Source: Epiperipatus broadwayi
Taxonomy: Eukaryota > Onychophora > Udeonychophora > Euonychophora > Peripatidae
Length of the DNA: 64,000 nt
Reading direction: 5' to 3'
NCBI GenBank assembly: GCA_028023455.1
Contig: JAQFVV010000570.1
Span: forward strand, 305,136-369,135
The translations under genes were made by a program, and so were the position numbers. Below, piece by piece: positions 1-12,400 of this stretch. A model generated the notes under the pieces. That model worked only from the letters and a program-made list of their open reading frames with translations. It had not been told where the DNA came from and ran no database searches. How positions within the stretch are numbered: position 1 is the first letter of the stretch; every line of letters starts with the position of its first letter.

Positions 1-175
1 GAATTCTATGAATGAATATAATATACAAGTGGTGGAGGGGCAACCAGAAACATGTATACTCAAGTGGAAATGATATCTGTAGGACACAAACTCATGCATT
101 TTACTGAGGAGATTTTATGACAGCTTCTCTTTTAGATAAATAATAGTCTTTTTAAAAAAAACAAAAACAAAGAAC

Positions 176-181
176 TTTATT
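176..181 (-). terminator. Poly(A) signal AATAAA
   Basis: The minus strand reads AATAAA here, 12 nt past the stop codon of the coding segment at 193-739. A T/G-rich stretch follows at about 150-170, as expected downstream of a cleavage site. This supports a true mRNA 3' end with a very short 3' UTR. AT-rich DNA yields chance AATAAA often, so the position is what counts. Confidence 0.5.
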
Positions 182-192
182 AAGGCTTGTGG

Positions 193-739
193 TTACATCA
201 GTAAAACATAATAATAATTAACATAAGGTTTGATCATATGGGCAAGATGTAACAGTCTGAAGAGCAGTCTCTGTCCAAAGTTAGCAGACAGTGGGTAATA
301 TGAAAAGGCTCCATAGTCCATGTGAATGTCAAGAGGAGCCAGGACCTTGTCTCTCTGTTTCATTCCCCTGATATTTAAAAGTAAATTAGTAGAATTTTCT
401 ACTGACAAATGTCAGTTTACATCTCATCAACCAAATACTATACAAAAGGAATGTTGTAATCCTTATTGAGGAAAAGAAGCCTCTCCCTATACTTTCCGCA
501 TAGGTATACATCCGATAACCATTGGCCGGATGTGATAAAGTTTCTGAGAATTTGCAGACTTTCACATTGAAACAAGGCATGAATTGTGGTCTCTTCACCT
601 TAAGGCAAAGCTGATAGTTGGGGGCTATGTTAGAGTATCTTCTTCTATAAGCAAGAAAGTGATTAATAGGGAGGGCTTCTACGTTTAATTTCATAATAAA
701 ATAAGGAACTTTGGCTTTCCGCAATTTAAACGAACTCAC
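193..739 (-). CDS. Unrecognised gene, terminal coding segment(s)
   Basis: Two open frames follow each other on the minus strand: about 117 codons from 739 to 386, then about 71 codons from 408 to the stop at 193-195. They overlap in different frames. The segment is richer in G+C than its surroundings and looks coding: few low-complexity runs, and a conserved-looking stretch with residues such as YRRRYSNIAPNYQ and LAPLDIHMDYGAF. I do not recognise the family. Either a short intron joins the frames, or this copy carries a frameshift. A GTATAC donor after residues NGYR and an acceptor ending ATATCAG near 370 keep phase and give an intron of about 130 bp. The first frame has no convincing ATG and opens near 754, so its 5' part is probably an exon boundary. 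With the AATAAA at 176-181, this is most simply the 3' end of a minus-strand gene whose upstream exons I cannot find. Confidence 0.45.
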
Positions 740-2786
740 AAAAGGTTTTGAGATTTATTATATTTTGTTAATATTTCACTGATGAATAAAAGTTTATAAA
801 TTAAATACTATCAGATTTGTTTCATTCAATACACAAAACGTGGTCTTTATTTTTTATTCTTTAAAAATAAGACCCTTCAAAAAAGTGCTAAATTATATAT
901 ATATATAAATTATATACATACTGTATTCTATATATATCTAAGAAAAATGGAATTAAGTTTTTAGAACAATATTTAATTTATTTTTTAGTGCATAACACAC
1001 AAAAAGACTCAAGGCACTATTGATAAGTTGAAGAGAAAGAAAGACAACACCCGCGGAACAAAATAACAAAAAATCTAATTTCAAAGAGAGGAAACTGTTC
1101 TACATCAATGATTAATAATGATTCCTTTGTTGTGTATTTCATCCTGTCAAAGTTAACTAAGGATCCCAGGTCAATGATTAGAACTTATTAAAGATTCATC
1201 TTACCTGAAAAGAAATTATAAAATTATTTTCAAGTTTAAATAATAATAATGAAAGAATAATTGTAAAATCTGAAGCATGACTTATTTCCAAAATAAATGT
1301 ATCGGTAGCATAGAAAAAAACAAGAAAAGAAAGAAATATCAACATATTTTAAATGAAAATTAGAAAACCAATCAAGTTGTTTTTATGTTTGTATATTTTA
1401 AATATATGTATGAATATTTTCTTCTAGTTCCAAGCCTCTAAAAACAGATAGCAAATCTTGTATCAAGAACTAAATGCTTGAAATGGTAGTGGGTTGGTCA
1501 TACAACAAGATATTGTAATGAGAGAGAGCCAACAAAGGTAAAAGAGATAATTTAAAACCTTCAATAATCTATTAGTAAGGCTGACATAATGTGTTAAGCA
1601 TGATTATTAAAAGAAAAAGTCAACATACATCAAAGAACTCAAGAAAACAAATAATATAAAGACATTAAAAATTATCACCATCAACAATTATAACCTTATT
1701 ATAGATTATATTATATTTGAATTCATATTTCATTGCACTACATGGTTTGGTGTGGTGGAAGAGTGGCTGATTCAGAAGCTAAGATCTATCAATCAAAATC
1801 CAGCTCTGTAACTTCTGGTGCTCAAACATTTTATTAATTGCTATGCAATAAACTTTTTGATTATTTTTTAATATCATTTAAAATATAACTTACATTTTGA
1901 ACTGGCAATAAAATCTCATTAAAAATTTATAATTCTGTTTTTATAATACTTTAACTGTACTGTAAAATATCTTCTTAAAGACAAAATCAGAAACAAAACT
2001 CTTAGATCAGATATTAGACAAAGAAATCTGTATAAAAATAATATAGAGCTGTCCTGATTTTATAAAAAGTAATCCAAGTTTTCAAATAGCTGAAAGTCAA
2101 TCAAAAAAATCTCATTTATAAATATACTAATAATAAATAGGAGCTTCAGTAAATTTCTAGGAAATTTGAGTACACTATTTAGAGTTGTGATGCAAGTAGT
2201 TTATTGATAGCTTCCTTAGTAGTGATATATTCTACTGGTGAGTATTATTTCTCTTTTTGGAGAAAAAGTATCCATATTAAACTTTCAAGATATTCAAATA
2301 TTATCAAGGAAAATATTACTGGCACACACTCAAGTCTACTCCTGGCTTTTTGATTTTTTACATACTTTTATAATAGATATCAATAGATATGTTGTCTCAC
2401 ATAAGATTTATAAAAAAAACTGCTAATTAGATCATACTTCCCAATAACTCACCATATAGTTCATCATTTAAGATTTAACTCAAATCATGATTCCATTCCT
2501 TGATGTTTAAACAAGAATCTTGTCAAACAACCTAAAAATTATGTGGTTTCAAACACATTTCATGTTCCAGATCCAACAATAAAGCCAACTAAATTTTATC
2601 TTTCTAGACATTACTAGAATTTCATTAATATATTCAGAGTAACATTTAGCTATGCATTAATTCTGCTGACTTATGTAGAAAGTAGACAAGTAGGAAACCA
2701 TAAATCACACAAATAATGATCATCATATCTATACATACATGGAAGAATTAAAGGATAAAGTAAACAACTAATGAATTATCTTCTTC
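740..2786. other. AT-rich noncoding stretch
   Basis: No coding-like frame, RNA gene or recognisable repeat. The piece at 1741-1840 is slightly richer in G+C and has weak tRNA-like wording (a TGGC start and a CAAAATCC motif), but it cannot be folded convincingly. The rest is simple A/T sequence. Confidence 0.5.
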
Positions 2787-3013
2787 ATATAATACTAAAT
2801 TGTCCAAGCACTTTACTACTGTGCTTTATTTACCATCCTTTCTTACAATTTACAGTTTCAATTGCCCCAGCAATCTTTTTTAGAACTTTATAAGGTTAGA
2901 AGAAAGTTCTGAAGAAGATTGCTGGGGCAATCTAAACTGTAAACTGTAAAAAAGGGTGGTAAATAAAGCATTGCATAACAGTAGTAAAGTGCTTGGTCAA
3001 TTTAGTATTATAT
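2787..3013. repeat. Foldback element (long imperfect palindrome)
   Basis: Two arms of about 105 bp, 2787-2889 and 2903-3013, are inverted copies separated by a 13-bp loop. The outer ends read ATATAATACTAAAT on one side and its reverse complement on the other. The inner part shares GCCCCAGCAATC and its complement. Only scattered mismatches and small indels separate the arms. It looks like a foldback-type MITE; no coding capacity. The target-site duplication cannot be read with confidence because the flanks are AT repeats. Confidence 0.7.
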
Positions 3014-4044
3014 GGTATACATTTGTCAATGCAATAAGAAAGAGTAGTTACTATACTTCTTGAAGAAGAATTATCTTCTCATTGAATTTTTTGCAATTTT
3101 GATAATAATCAAGCTGTCAAAAAATCCATATGCTAAATAAATTGGATCACTGGTAATAATTAAGATATGACATGAAAGTTAATAACAATCATGATAGTGA
3201 AAATAAATGTCAGATATTTTAGACATTTTGAAAACATTAAAATGTTCTAAAATTATTAATAAATAACAAATTATGCTACTGAAATCTGGATCTACTAAAT
3301 AAGTCATTTTGTATTACAGAAATTCTGAGGATTATAAATTCAATAGAAAAAAGAAAATGAAAGATAAGGAAATCTTAGAAATAGTTACAGAAATTTATGA
3401 ATTGGTTATTATAAATTCAGAAATATGTCTAAAATAAATCACAATTTTGAAACAAATGATATGTATATAAGGCATTTGAAAATTTTCAAAAATAATGAGA
3501 TAAATCATACACAAAGTCAGAAGTAATAGTAAGAATTTCTTAAATAGATTTCTTTTTTTATTATGCAATATCACATATTTTAAATAAACTTCATAAAAAG
3601 TAATAGAAAATTTTTAAATTTTTATATCCTGTTATAATAATTCATGTAGAAAGAATCATTTAATCTTAATCTAATTATTGTTATTTAAAATAAAACAAAA
3701 CATAATAGAATTACTAGTATAAGATTTTATTATGATTCTAAAACCAAATATTACTTTATAATGTTAGAACTGTAGATCAGATGACAATCATTTTAATAAA
3801 TTGTGATTATTATTCAATGAATACATAATGATTATATATGTTTATTATATTTTACAAGATTTTTTAACACTTCGTAGTTCTGGAAAAGTTTGTGTAATTA
3901 TCACTATCATTTAATCAATGTTTGAAATTTTGATATAAAAATCTAAATTTATGAAAAGGGGCCAATGTAAACATTAAAAACAAATGTGATAATCATCACA
4001 AACTTTCAGGCAAATATTAAAAAAGCAGCTTTAATAATGTTTTC
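3014..4044. other. AT-rich noncoding stretch
   Basis: Nothing beyond A/T-rich sequence; no open frame above background and no clear repeat. Confidence 0.5.
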
Positions 4045-4345
4045 CTGAAGATTTGTGATGATGGTGTTCTAGTTGTATTCTTATATTGACTATTTCCATC
4101 ATCTAATATGTTGTATTGAATGTCTTTAGAAAAATTTAACTTTTATTTAAATATTCCAATTACATTCAACTGTTAGTAATAGCACATCAAACAGGTTAAT
4201 ATATGCACAACATTTTGAGAAGTGTTATTCTTCCCTCTTCTTCAAGTATTACTGGCCTGACCAGTGACAATACTAGCATGGGATTTGAACCTGGGTCCTT
4301 AGATTCTTGAGTATTGAATTTTAAGGTAACACTCTAACCAAATGA
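4045..4345 (-). repeat. Inverted arm with tRNA-like Pol III promoter (left copy)
   Basis: About 300 bp that recur, inverted, at 4950-5245. Read on the minus strand it begins near 4345 with an A-box-like TGGCTCATTTGG, then a perfect B box GGTTCAAATCC (about 4284-4294), then a ~230-bp tail. The A-to-B distance is 58 nt, longer than a normal tRNA, and the anticodon region carries an A/T insert, so it is tRNA-derived rather than a working tRNA gene. It abuts the 3' side of the Penelope-like fragment. It could be a SINE present twice, or a terminal repeat of that element. Confidence 0.65.
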
Positions 4346-4479
4346 GCCATTCTGCCAAAGCAACAGTCTGTAGTAATTTCATATACTTATCAATGAGGTT
4401 TCTCCTGGTTTCTCCACTTTTTCCTAAGAGCAAAGTTGATTAGTAGTTTTCATACATTATGCATAGTCATACTAGGTTG

Positions 4480-4923
4480 GTTTATGGAATTTTTGCCATT
4501 GTCATGTGATCAGTTTCTTTACATTTTCTGTTTTGTACCTTTTCTTCTCTATACAATATTTTTGTATTTTCCCAATTGAACATATGCTCATTGGCACATA
4601 TATGTTAAGCTACCTTAGACACATCTATTTTCTCTTTTCTAATTATCAGTTTGTATTCTTGCAAGTGTTTTTCAATGGGACAACTGGTCTTACCAATATA
4701 TTTTTTTCCACATTCACATGGTATTTCATAGATGCAGTTTTTTCTTTTCATCATTTCATGTTTAGGTTTTGGCTCTGGAACACTGTTCTGATGTTATACT
4801 GATTTCAGATTTTTCTTAATTTGTCTGCTATTTTTAGAATGTATGGATAGACTACAGTACCAATAATTGTTTTTTCTCTTGATGGTTCTTTTTGTTGTCT
4901 ATTTAACATTTTCTTAATAACAA
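4480..4923 (-). pseudogene. Penelope-like element, RT tail plus GIY-YIG endonuclease (decayed)
   Basis: Penelope-like elements encode a reverse transcriptase followed by a GIY-YIG endonuclease. On the minus strand from 4923 one frame gives the RT C-terminal tail, with YPYILKIADKLRK. In another frame comes IRTVF, a motif typical of the RT/endonuclease linker of this class. From about 4800 the endonuclease follows: CIYEIPCECGKKYIGKT holds the GIY-type and YIG motifs and the CxC that usually sits between them in PLEs. The expected Arg/His helix reads IEKHLQEYK, so the catalytic arginine position and the following histidine look changed. At least one in-frame stop (after KVA) and one frame change make it inactive. 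The RT core is absent: the copy is 5'-truncated next to the right inverted arm at 4950. Confidence 0.7.
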
Positions 4924-4949
4924 ACTGATGGATAACCATTTTTCATAAG

Positions 4950-5245
4950 AGTTTGTGCTCAGTTGGTTAGAGTGTTACCTTAAAATTCAATACTCATGAA
5001 TCTAAGAACCCAGATTTGAATCCCATGCTAGTACTGTCACTGGTTAAGTCAACAACACCTGAAGAAAAGAGGAGAATAACACCTCTCGAAACATTGTGCA
5101 TATACTAACCTGTTTGATATGCTATTACTAACAGTTGAATGTAATTGGAATATTTAAATAAAGTTAAATTTTTCTAAAGACATTCAATACACATATTATA
5201 TGATGGAAATAGTCCAATATAAAAATACAACTTTAATAATATTAA
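4950..5245 (+). repeat. Inverted arm with tRNA-like Pol III promoter (right copy)
   Basis: Plus-strand partner of 4045-4345. It starts with GCTCAGTTGGTTAGAG (A-box-like), continues to a B-box-like motif ATTTGAATCCC near 5015-5025, and then follows the same tail through AACCTGTTTGATATGC to about 5245. The arms differ by scattered substitutions and small indels. The arrangement (arm, decayed PLE tail, inverted arm) resembles the terminal repeats reported for some PLEs, but two independent SINE insertions cannot be excluded. Confidence 0.65.
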
Positions 5246-7594
5246 ATCAAAACCATTGATATTTTTCTGTATTATTTGCAAATTTTAATGTAATATTAGT
5301 TTGAATAATGAAATATGTTTTTTTAACTACATAAAACATATATAATATACCCATATCATAATTAGTTATGCTTTGGGAAATTATAAAGAAATGTATTTCT
5401 TTTTCACATTAAAACTAACTATTCTCTAGTACATATTGGAAAAGATTATAAATGATCATTAAAACTTACCCATTGAGTGAGATATGATAAATTAGAAGTT
5501 AGCACTCATAAGAATATGATACCTCTCTCATTACTGTTGAATAATGTGTTAGATTAAAAAAAGGTAATTGTGAGCTCAGCCCTTACATGAATAATCCACA
5601 TCCTCATAATGAAGATTGCATTATCATGTGATGTTTAGTGGTTTAAAGATTGCATTGTGTTATAATTTTTTTATTTTATTCAGTTAATTCATCATTTGAT
5701 CAGTTCAGATTAATCTGCTAATTAAAATGAAAAACTGTTAACTACTATCAAATGAATAATTGAGTTAATTTTGGACTAACATTTAACTTTTTAAAAAAAA
5801 TCCTAATCTTACTTATGACCTGAGAAATACAAATATTTGTCCGACAAAAAGCATGATATAAAAGATGACCCAAAGAAATAATACTTTATTACTTTGCAGC
5901 TTGGTGTATTAAATGAATCATATTAATGCCATAAAAATGCTGTATGATTTATAAAAAAAAATATTTCTATAGTTTTGACAGCTTTAATAATTTAAAAATA
6001 TATTTAGTAATTCCAATTGTAAATCATTAATTTAGATAGATAAATAATTTTGTGAAGGCTTAAAAAGAGAAATGAATTTGAAAAATAGTATTCAAATTTG
6101 TATGAAAAATAGTGCTAAGATCAAATCTTTCAATACTTAAAAAATATATTTTCAGTAACTTTTTTGTAGCATTACATATCTCTAAATAAAGTACAAATAA
6201 CAGATTTTGTAAATCTATTTATCAAATAGAAATAATGATGATGTTTATGGATGTATGACAATTTTATATCTAGATAAGAACAACTTTACAATTTTTTTAA
6301 ATTATAAAATTAATTCTCAAAAATGATTTAGAAATGACTTTTTCTTATATGAACATATTTTTAAAAATACTGTTTACATTCTCAAAGCTATTTAATACCA
6401 TAGCTTATTTTTTAAATCTATTTTTGGAAAGCTAGCTAAAACTAATTGGAATTGAATCACTTTTTTGAAATGTGTATATTTTATTGCTGAATATTGTGTT
6501 CCTGTTTTTTAAAAAAAAATCCTAAACTTTTTTATAAACATGAGAAATATTATCGGCACCTTTAAGTCCATTCTTTTATAATGACTTTCATCTTTTATAT
6601 ATTCCTCACTAGACAGCAAAAGATAAGTTGTCTTTGAGAAAATGTATATAAGAAATTAAGATAATTTAGATTTGTCACTAATCTAAAACAGTTTCTTAAC
6701 CTAAGTCATATTTCAGATAAAAATCGTTTTGAATATTAATCAAGAAACTCTACAAATTAGCCAAAATATTGTGGCATTAAAAATGGACTTTTTGTGTGAT
6801 TCTAATAATTTTTTTCTTCAGATGTAATAATAACAATAGATCTTTTTAAACATTACTGAAGAATTATAAACAGTCTTTAAAATGACACATAGTAATTATT
6901 CTTATCTACTTGAGAAATAGAATATAAAACTTGTGCCTTATGTATTTGTGATACAACATATATTTATATGACAATCTAAGCATAAACCAATGAGTGAATT
7001 GATTCTTCGAATCAGATTTTTTATAGATTTCTTTGTAATAATGAATAATAACATATGATCATCATCTTCATTTAGCTACTGTTTGCCTACTTTCAATATA
7101 ATCTTTGATTTGATTATTAAATTTAAAACACATAAAGTTGTAAATTTCAACATTTTGTTCTTGAAAAAAATATATATAAAAATTGAATGGATTCTAAAAT
7201 ATTCAATAGTTTTAATAATATACACTGTATATATGTTATACATGTATATAACACTAGTATTTATTATAGAATTTGCTTTAAAAAAAGATAAAGATAAAAT
7301 GGTAAACTTAAGAAAAGTGAATATGAGGAAAAAATAAAAGTGATATATTTCAAAATTTGAATAAAAATATATATTATTTGCAGAACTGAATGTGTTCTCA
7401 GACATAGTAAAAAATTATAAAATATATTTAAAAATATGTACAAGGTGAAATGAAAAAAGACTATACGAAAAAAAAATTATAATAAAACAGAACAGCTGGG
7501 AGTGTAAGTTTGCCTGAGCAATTGACTAATAATGATATTATTTATAAAATTTAGGCATTGTATTAAAAGGTTAGTATCTGTATTATTGGTAGGA
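5246..7594. other. AT-rich noncoding stretch
   Basis: No coding-like frame. Open frames around 7076-7405 on both strands consist of A/T-rich codons and overlap each other, as expected of chance. No repeat of note. Confidence 0.5.
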
Positions 7595-7905
7595 TGATAA
7601 TCTTGGCACTAATGAGGGCTTTGAAATGGATGGCTGAAGAGTTGTGGGTTGGAGTAATTTGAAGCCTGTCCATTAAATTATGAAGATTGGCTATCTTAAT
7701 ATAAAGCTGAGTACTGATTGTATATATGTGTAGAGATAGTAATCTGGACCAACTGATGATTGCTGGTTTAGCATGAAATACGATTATTGGTTATTATTTA
7801 TTTTTTCAACGTGTGTATGATCAGGTGGGTCAGCAATATGAGATGGCATGGAGAGCTGAGGGTCGTGTGAAAGTCTGAGTTTGAATCCCTTATATATTAC
7901 ATTAT
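7595..7905 (+). repeat. Interspersed repeat R1, copy A
   Basis: One of three related copies (others at 9262-9425 inverted and 18697-19055). Shared landmarks include GATGGCTGAAGAGTT-like, TAATCTGGACCAACT, GCTGGTTTAGCATGAAATACG and GTCGTGTGAAAGTC. Near the right end TGGCATGG (from 7844) and GAGTTTGAATCC (7877-7888) lie about 33 nt apart, roughly tRNA A- and B-box-like but short of the usual spacing. They would direct transcription away from the body, so this is not a plain tRNA SINE. The poly(T) bordering copy C suggests the element is a retroposon on the opposite strand. Confidence 0.65.
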
Positions 7906-8539
7906 ATATGTGCAGGTGTACAGTATATTAATTTACATATCTGTATTATTAAAATTATGATATTGGGATGAATTGGTCTCATGTCACATAAAGTAATGTG
8001 TATGTTTATATGTATTTAAATCCTAAAAGAAAAAAGTAGAAATTAGCACAGACAAAATCAGATATATAATTATTTATAAAACATGGGAGTAACATAATAA
8101 TGTTGATATTTTTGAAAATACTGCATGTTATTTAAAATCAAATATAAAAATCTCTAATGCAAATAATTTTATTAAATCTATTTCTGATTTTGACAACATG
8201 TAAAATATTTTAATGTAACAAAGAAAAAAAATTTTTTTTTGAATAAAACAAAGTTATTTTGTTTTATAATAATAATAATAATATCTGTTTACGCTTAAAT
8301 TTGATATATTTGTTTTATAATGTACAGTAATCCTATAATCTGTTTATTAAACCATAATAAACAAATCTGTTTTATTTAAAGAACAAATAATTTTTTTTAG
8401 CTAATTGGTTTAATGAATGCAAATTGAAAAACAGAATGATATCATTAAATTATCTTTTTTTTTATTTTTATTAATCAAGATGTAAAATAACTTATTGTAA
8501 TTCCCTTGTTTTCTAATTCCGCTGTATTCTATAAATAGG

Positions 8540-8905
8540 GAATTCAGCTTGTAATTAGTTAGTTATTTAATTAGTTACAGAGAATGCAGATATAGAGTGC
8601 AAACCAAATTCAAAAAATGGGCAACTGCCGCTAGTTTGAATTTCTATAGCACTAGGACACCTTCTCTGAAAATTCCAATATACAGAAGAAGACCACTTGT
8701 CTAACTGAAATCCATCAAAGTATAGAAGCTAAATGAAATTGAGAACCCTCAACAATGTATTTTATATGTGCTCTATTCTGAACAAGACAATAAAAAGCCA
8801 CCCATTAGTCTCGTGACTCAGTGCTATATTAATTTGCTGTTTTCTGTATATAAGGAAACACAGACAAAAGGGATCTTCTGCTACTCATATATATATATGG
8901 TCCAT
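8540..8905. other. Unassigned segment with higher G+C
   Basis: This stretch stands out from its surroundings by its G+C (for example GGGCAACTGCCGCTAG near 8620 and GCCACCCATTAGTC near 8797). It has no long open frame on either strand. It may be an old repeat or noncoding exon; nothing in it identifies a family. Confidence 0.35.
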
Positions 8906-9261
8906 GTATGATATGTATGTCACACAAACATGAAGCACAAACAAAGAAATTCGTTGGTTAATAAAAAATATATATTGGCATATTTTATTTAAAAATTAAC
9001 TTTGCAATTATCGGAAAACCGATTTCTATTTATTTCCCAAATGAAAAGATTAACTTATATAAATTTAAGATTAAACAATTTTTGAATGAAATTAAAACAA
9101 TTAATTGATGTAAATAAATTTAGGAAAATGTTCTTAAAATTAGAAGTTAAAAGTTAGCAACAAAGGAACTTTCAAATAAAAAACAATTTTTTTTTTTTAA
9201 AAAAAAATTTGTTTACCATTTTAAATGTAATAACTGAAACACATAAGCTTATTATATACTT

Positions 9262-9425
9262 GTGTCTATATATGTAATATATAGGGTATATGAGCACAGT
9301 CTTTCACACGACCCACCACTCTCCACACTATCTCATAACACTGATACACTTGAACACATATATATTGAAAAGATAAATAATCACCAATGGACGTATTTCA
9401 TGCTAAACCAGCAATCATTAGTTGG
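9262..9425 (-). repeat. Interspersed repeat R1, copy B (inverted, partial)
   Basis: The reverse complement matches copy C from CCAACTAATGATTGC through TATCAGTGTTATGAGATAG to GAGCATATACCC-like sequence. It covers only the right half of the family. The 71-codon plus-strand open frame over it is a by-product of the repeat. Confidence 0.65.
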
Positions 9426-9429
9426 GTCG

Positions 9430-12400
9430 TGTAAAAGTCATTTTAAATGTAACTTGTTACAGGTTAAAAGTAGTTAGAATCAGTAACTGAAATTTTTTAT
9501 TTTTATATTACAATACACATGTATGTGTGCGCTTATGTTTTGTTAAAATAGAATAAGACTAGTAAATTGATTTTAGGAATTTATTATTGACAAATTAAAT
9601 ATTATTGGGATATTAAAACACACTACGTGTGCATTCATCAATACAAGTATATGTATATCTAAAATAATTCACTGTTTATTATTAAAACTAAGTAATATTT
9701 ATTGAATTATAGATGAATGGAATATTTAGTTATCGTGTATGCACATCTATGTGTTTATATATATGTGCTTTATCTAGATAATTTATAGTTGTTTGTAAAT
9801 TTAACTGTTTGAGTTTGTCAGCTTATGGAAATAATATCAGATGTTTATAAATAATCAAAATCAGAAGGATTTATTTGAATTATAGAGCACTTGTTAGACC
9901 TTTAGTTTGACTTTATTATTTTTAATTTAAACCTGTATTAATCATTATTTTAAGTTGTTTCAGTCATGTCATTTGATATTAGAATAGATTGGGTTATATA
10001 TATGTATTTACTCTAGTTCACAATCACATTGATCAGAATTTTTGCTATTCAAAAGCCAGTTTAGACATAATGATATTTACAATTTATATGTTTGGGTATT
10101 TATATATGTGTGTAAACATCCAGATGGTCTTTGTAGGATTATTTAGATGACACAAAGGTCATCAGCATTAATATAATCGTTCCAGCATTTTTGATGTAAA
10201 GATGGTTACACATCTGTGATTAAATCTTTAAGTCTCATTTTCTATTGCTAAAATTGTATTCAAACTTCAAAATCTTTAAGAGCCACAATTCTCACTAACA
10301 TTTTTATTCAACTCACTTCAAGATAGTATTACTTTTAAACAATACTCCATTCATAAATTTAAGTTTAATTTTGATTTTACAAGATATATTTCATTTACTT
10401 TAGACAACATTTATAAACAGTCCATCAGCATCAGCTGCTATGTTAAAAAGTTTAATTGTTACAATGTCTTTGTTCTTCAAATTCTTAAAACAGCATATTG
10501 CATTTTTTTTATTTAGAGATAAGAAAATAATGCATTACAAATAATCAAGATTCATGGTATGTGGACATCTCTTTATATGTATATTGATTTTTCTTCTGCT
10601 TCCCATATATATATATTATTTGAACTTGTATATTAATAGTTAGTTCTCTACTCTATTTTGGCTATGATAAGGTTAATCACCTCAATGGCAATTCCTATTG
10701 TAAATACTTTAGTGTTCTTTAAATTATACATATATAGTAAGTTAAACTCTCTCTTATCATAGTACTTATTTTATACTTTTAAAATAAGAAAAGGATGGGA
10801 TAGTTTTTAATTATTTTATTTATAAAAATATTGTTATGGTTTTATGCTTATAAGACTGAGTCAACATAATTAAATTAAGATGGAAAATTAATCATGCTAT
10901 TATGCCTGCAATTTAGAAAGTGTTTATACTAGAAAAATTTTAAGAATTTTAGCATGGGTTTGCATTAGTGTGCATTATAATCAAAATATATACCTTTGTA
11001 GTTTAACACCATCATTGAGTGACGGATATATAAGCTAGAGATTTGTGAATAATTCCCAAGTAAAAACAATAAAACAAAGAATTTGATTTAATCAACTGAA
11101 TAAAAATGTGCTCATCTTGTTTCTTATACTTAAATATCCAATGATTTCTTTAGCAATTTGATTATATAATTATACTTTTTAAAAATATATATGGCAATAA
11201 AAATTTGTTTTAGTATCTTTAAAAAATATGCACAAACACCAAAATATAATCTTTCTTTAAATTAGTACTGAAATAAAAATTAATAAATACAATAAATTAT
11301 TATATTACTGAACTTATATTCAGTTAATAAACAAAGGCCATGGTCAAGTTCAATCCATTTACAATAATCTATTTTATAATTATTATTAAAAATTTAATCA
11401 TAGTATGACTTCAGTGATGTAGATGGAATTATTGACTTTGGATTTGCAGAAGTAAAAAATGCCATTGAACAAAATTTTATTTTATTTATTTAAAAAAGTA
11501 TATTGTTTATATATATAAACAATGGTGCATTTGATAAGGCTATGTTTGTACAGCATTTTATTGTTTGCAAAATGTAAAAATAGAAATTTGAACATTAAAT
11601 TTATGGTACCAATGTACTCAGATATCTATATACTATTTTATATTTGATTGTTATTTTAAATCAATGAATTTAAGATTCAACATATTTAAATATACATAAA
11701 ATATAGGTTTGTAATAATTACAAAATAGAAAAGAAAAGAAAAAATAAAAAGGAAACATTTTCACACATTAAAATAAATACTTTTTTTTTTTACTTTTTAG
11801 AAATTAATTTAAAAGTAAATTTCAGGTTTTCCATTTATATTGTAAAAATGTTTTTATTTGATAAACAAATGTAAACATAAAACTTGAGTTGTTAATTTAA
11901 ATTGTTTTTTATTTTATTTTTAAATGTAAAAATAAACTTGATGTTTTTCATTTAAACCTGATTAACTGAGAACAATATATATTTTTATTTTACTGAAAGT
12001 TGGTGACTTGCATAGTTGTATATTGTTGTTTAAAATAATTATATTATTCAAAGATTTCTATAGTAAAGTAATTTCTAGAAAAAACTGCATTGGCATTTTA
12101 TAGCAGAACGATCTTAATACCGTTGAATTCAAACAATCTTTTGTCAAATGAGGGTCATCTATGATGAAAAAAGAAAAAAAAATCCTAAGGAGTTTAGAGT
12201 GATTTTGCATTGTCCACATTGTAATTGTCAAATTATTCAGTCCATATAAATCAGCAATGCCCTTTTTTATGTGTGAAATAAAAAGAAAACAAGTATCAGC
12301 AATAGTAATCAAAAAAAATCATTTTAATATAGCCTTCTTTTAGTTTGTTGTTGTTTCAAAACAAGGAAGTTCTTTTTTATTTGGATTATTTTATTGTAAT

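Noticed and set aside
1741-1840. tRNA-like stretch with TGGC and CAAAATCC motifs
   Set aside because: The A- and B-box matches are weak and the acceptor and T arms do not pair.
4506-4802. 98-codon hydrophobic plus-strand frame
   Set aside because: It is the antisense of the GIY-YIG coding strand of the Penelope-like fragment.
7076-7405. Overlapping open frames on both strands
   Set aside because: Lys/Ile/Phe/Tyr-rich translations of low-GC DNA with no motif; they overlap each other and show no sign of selection.
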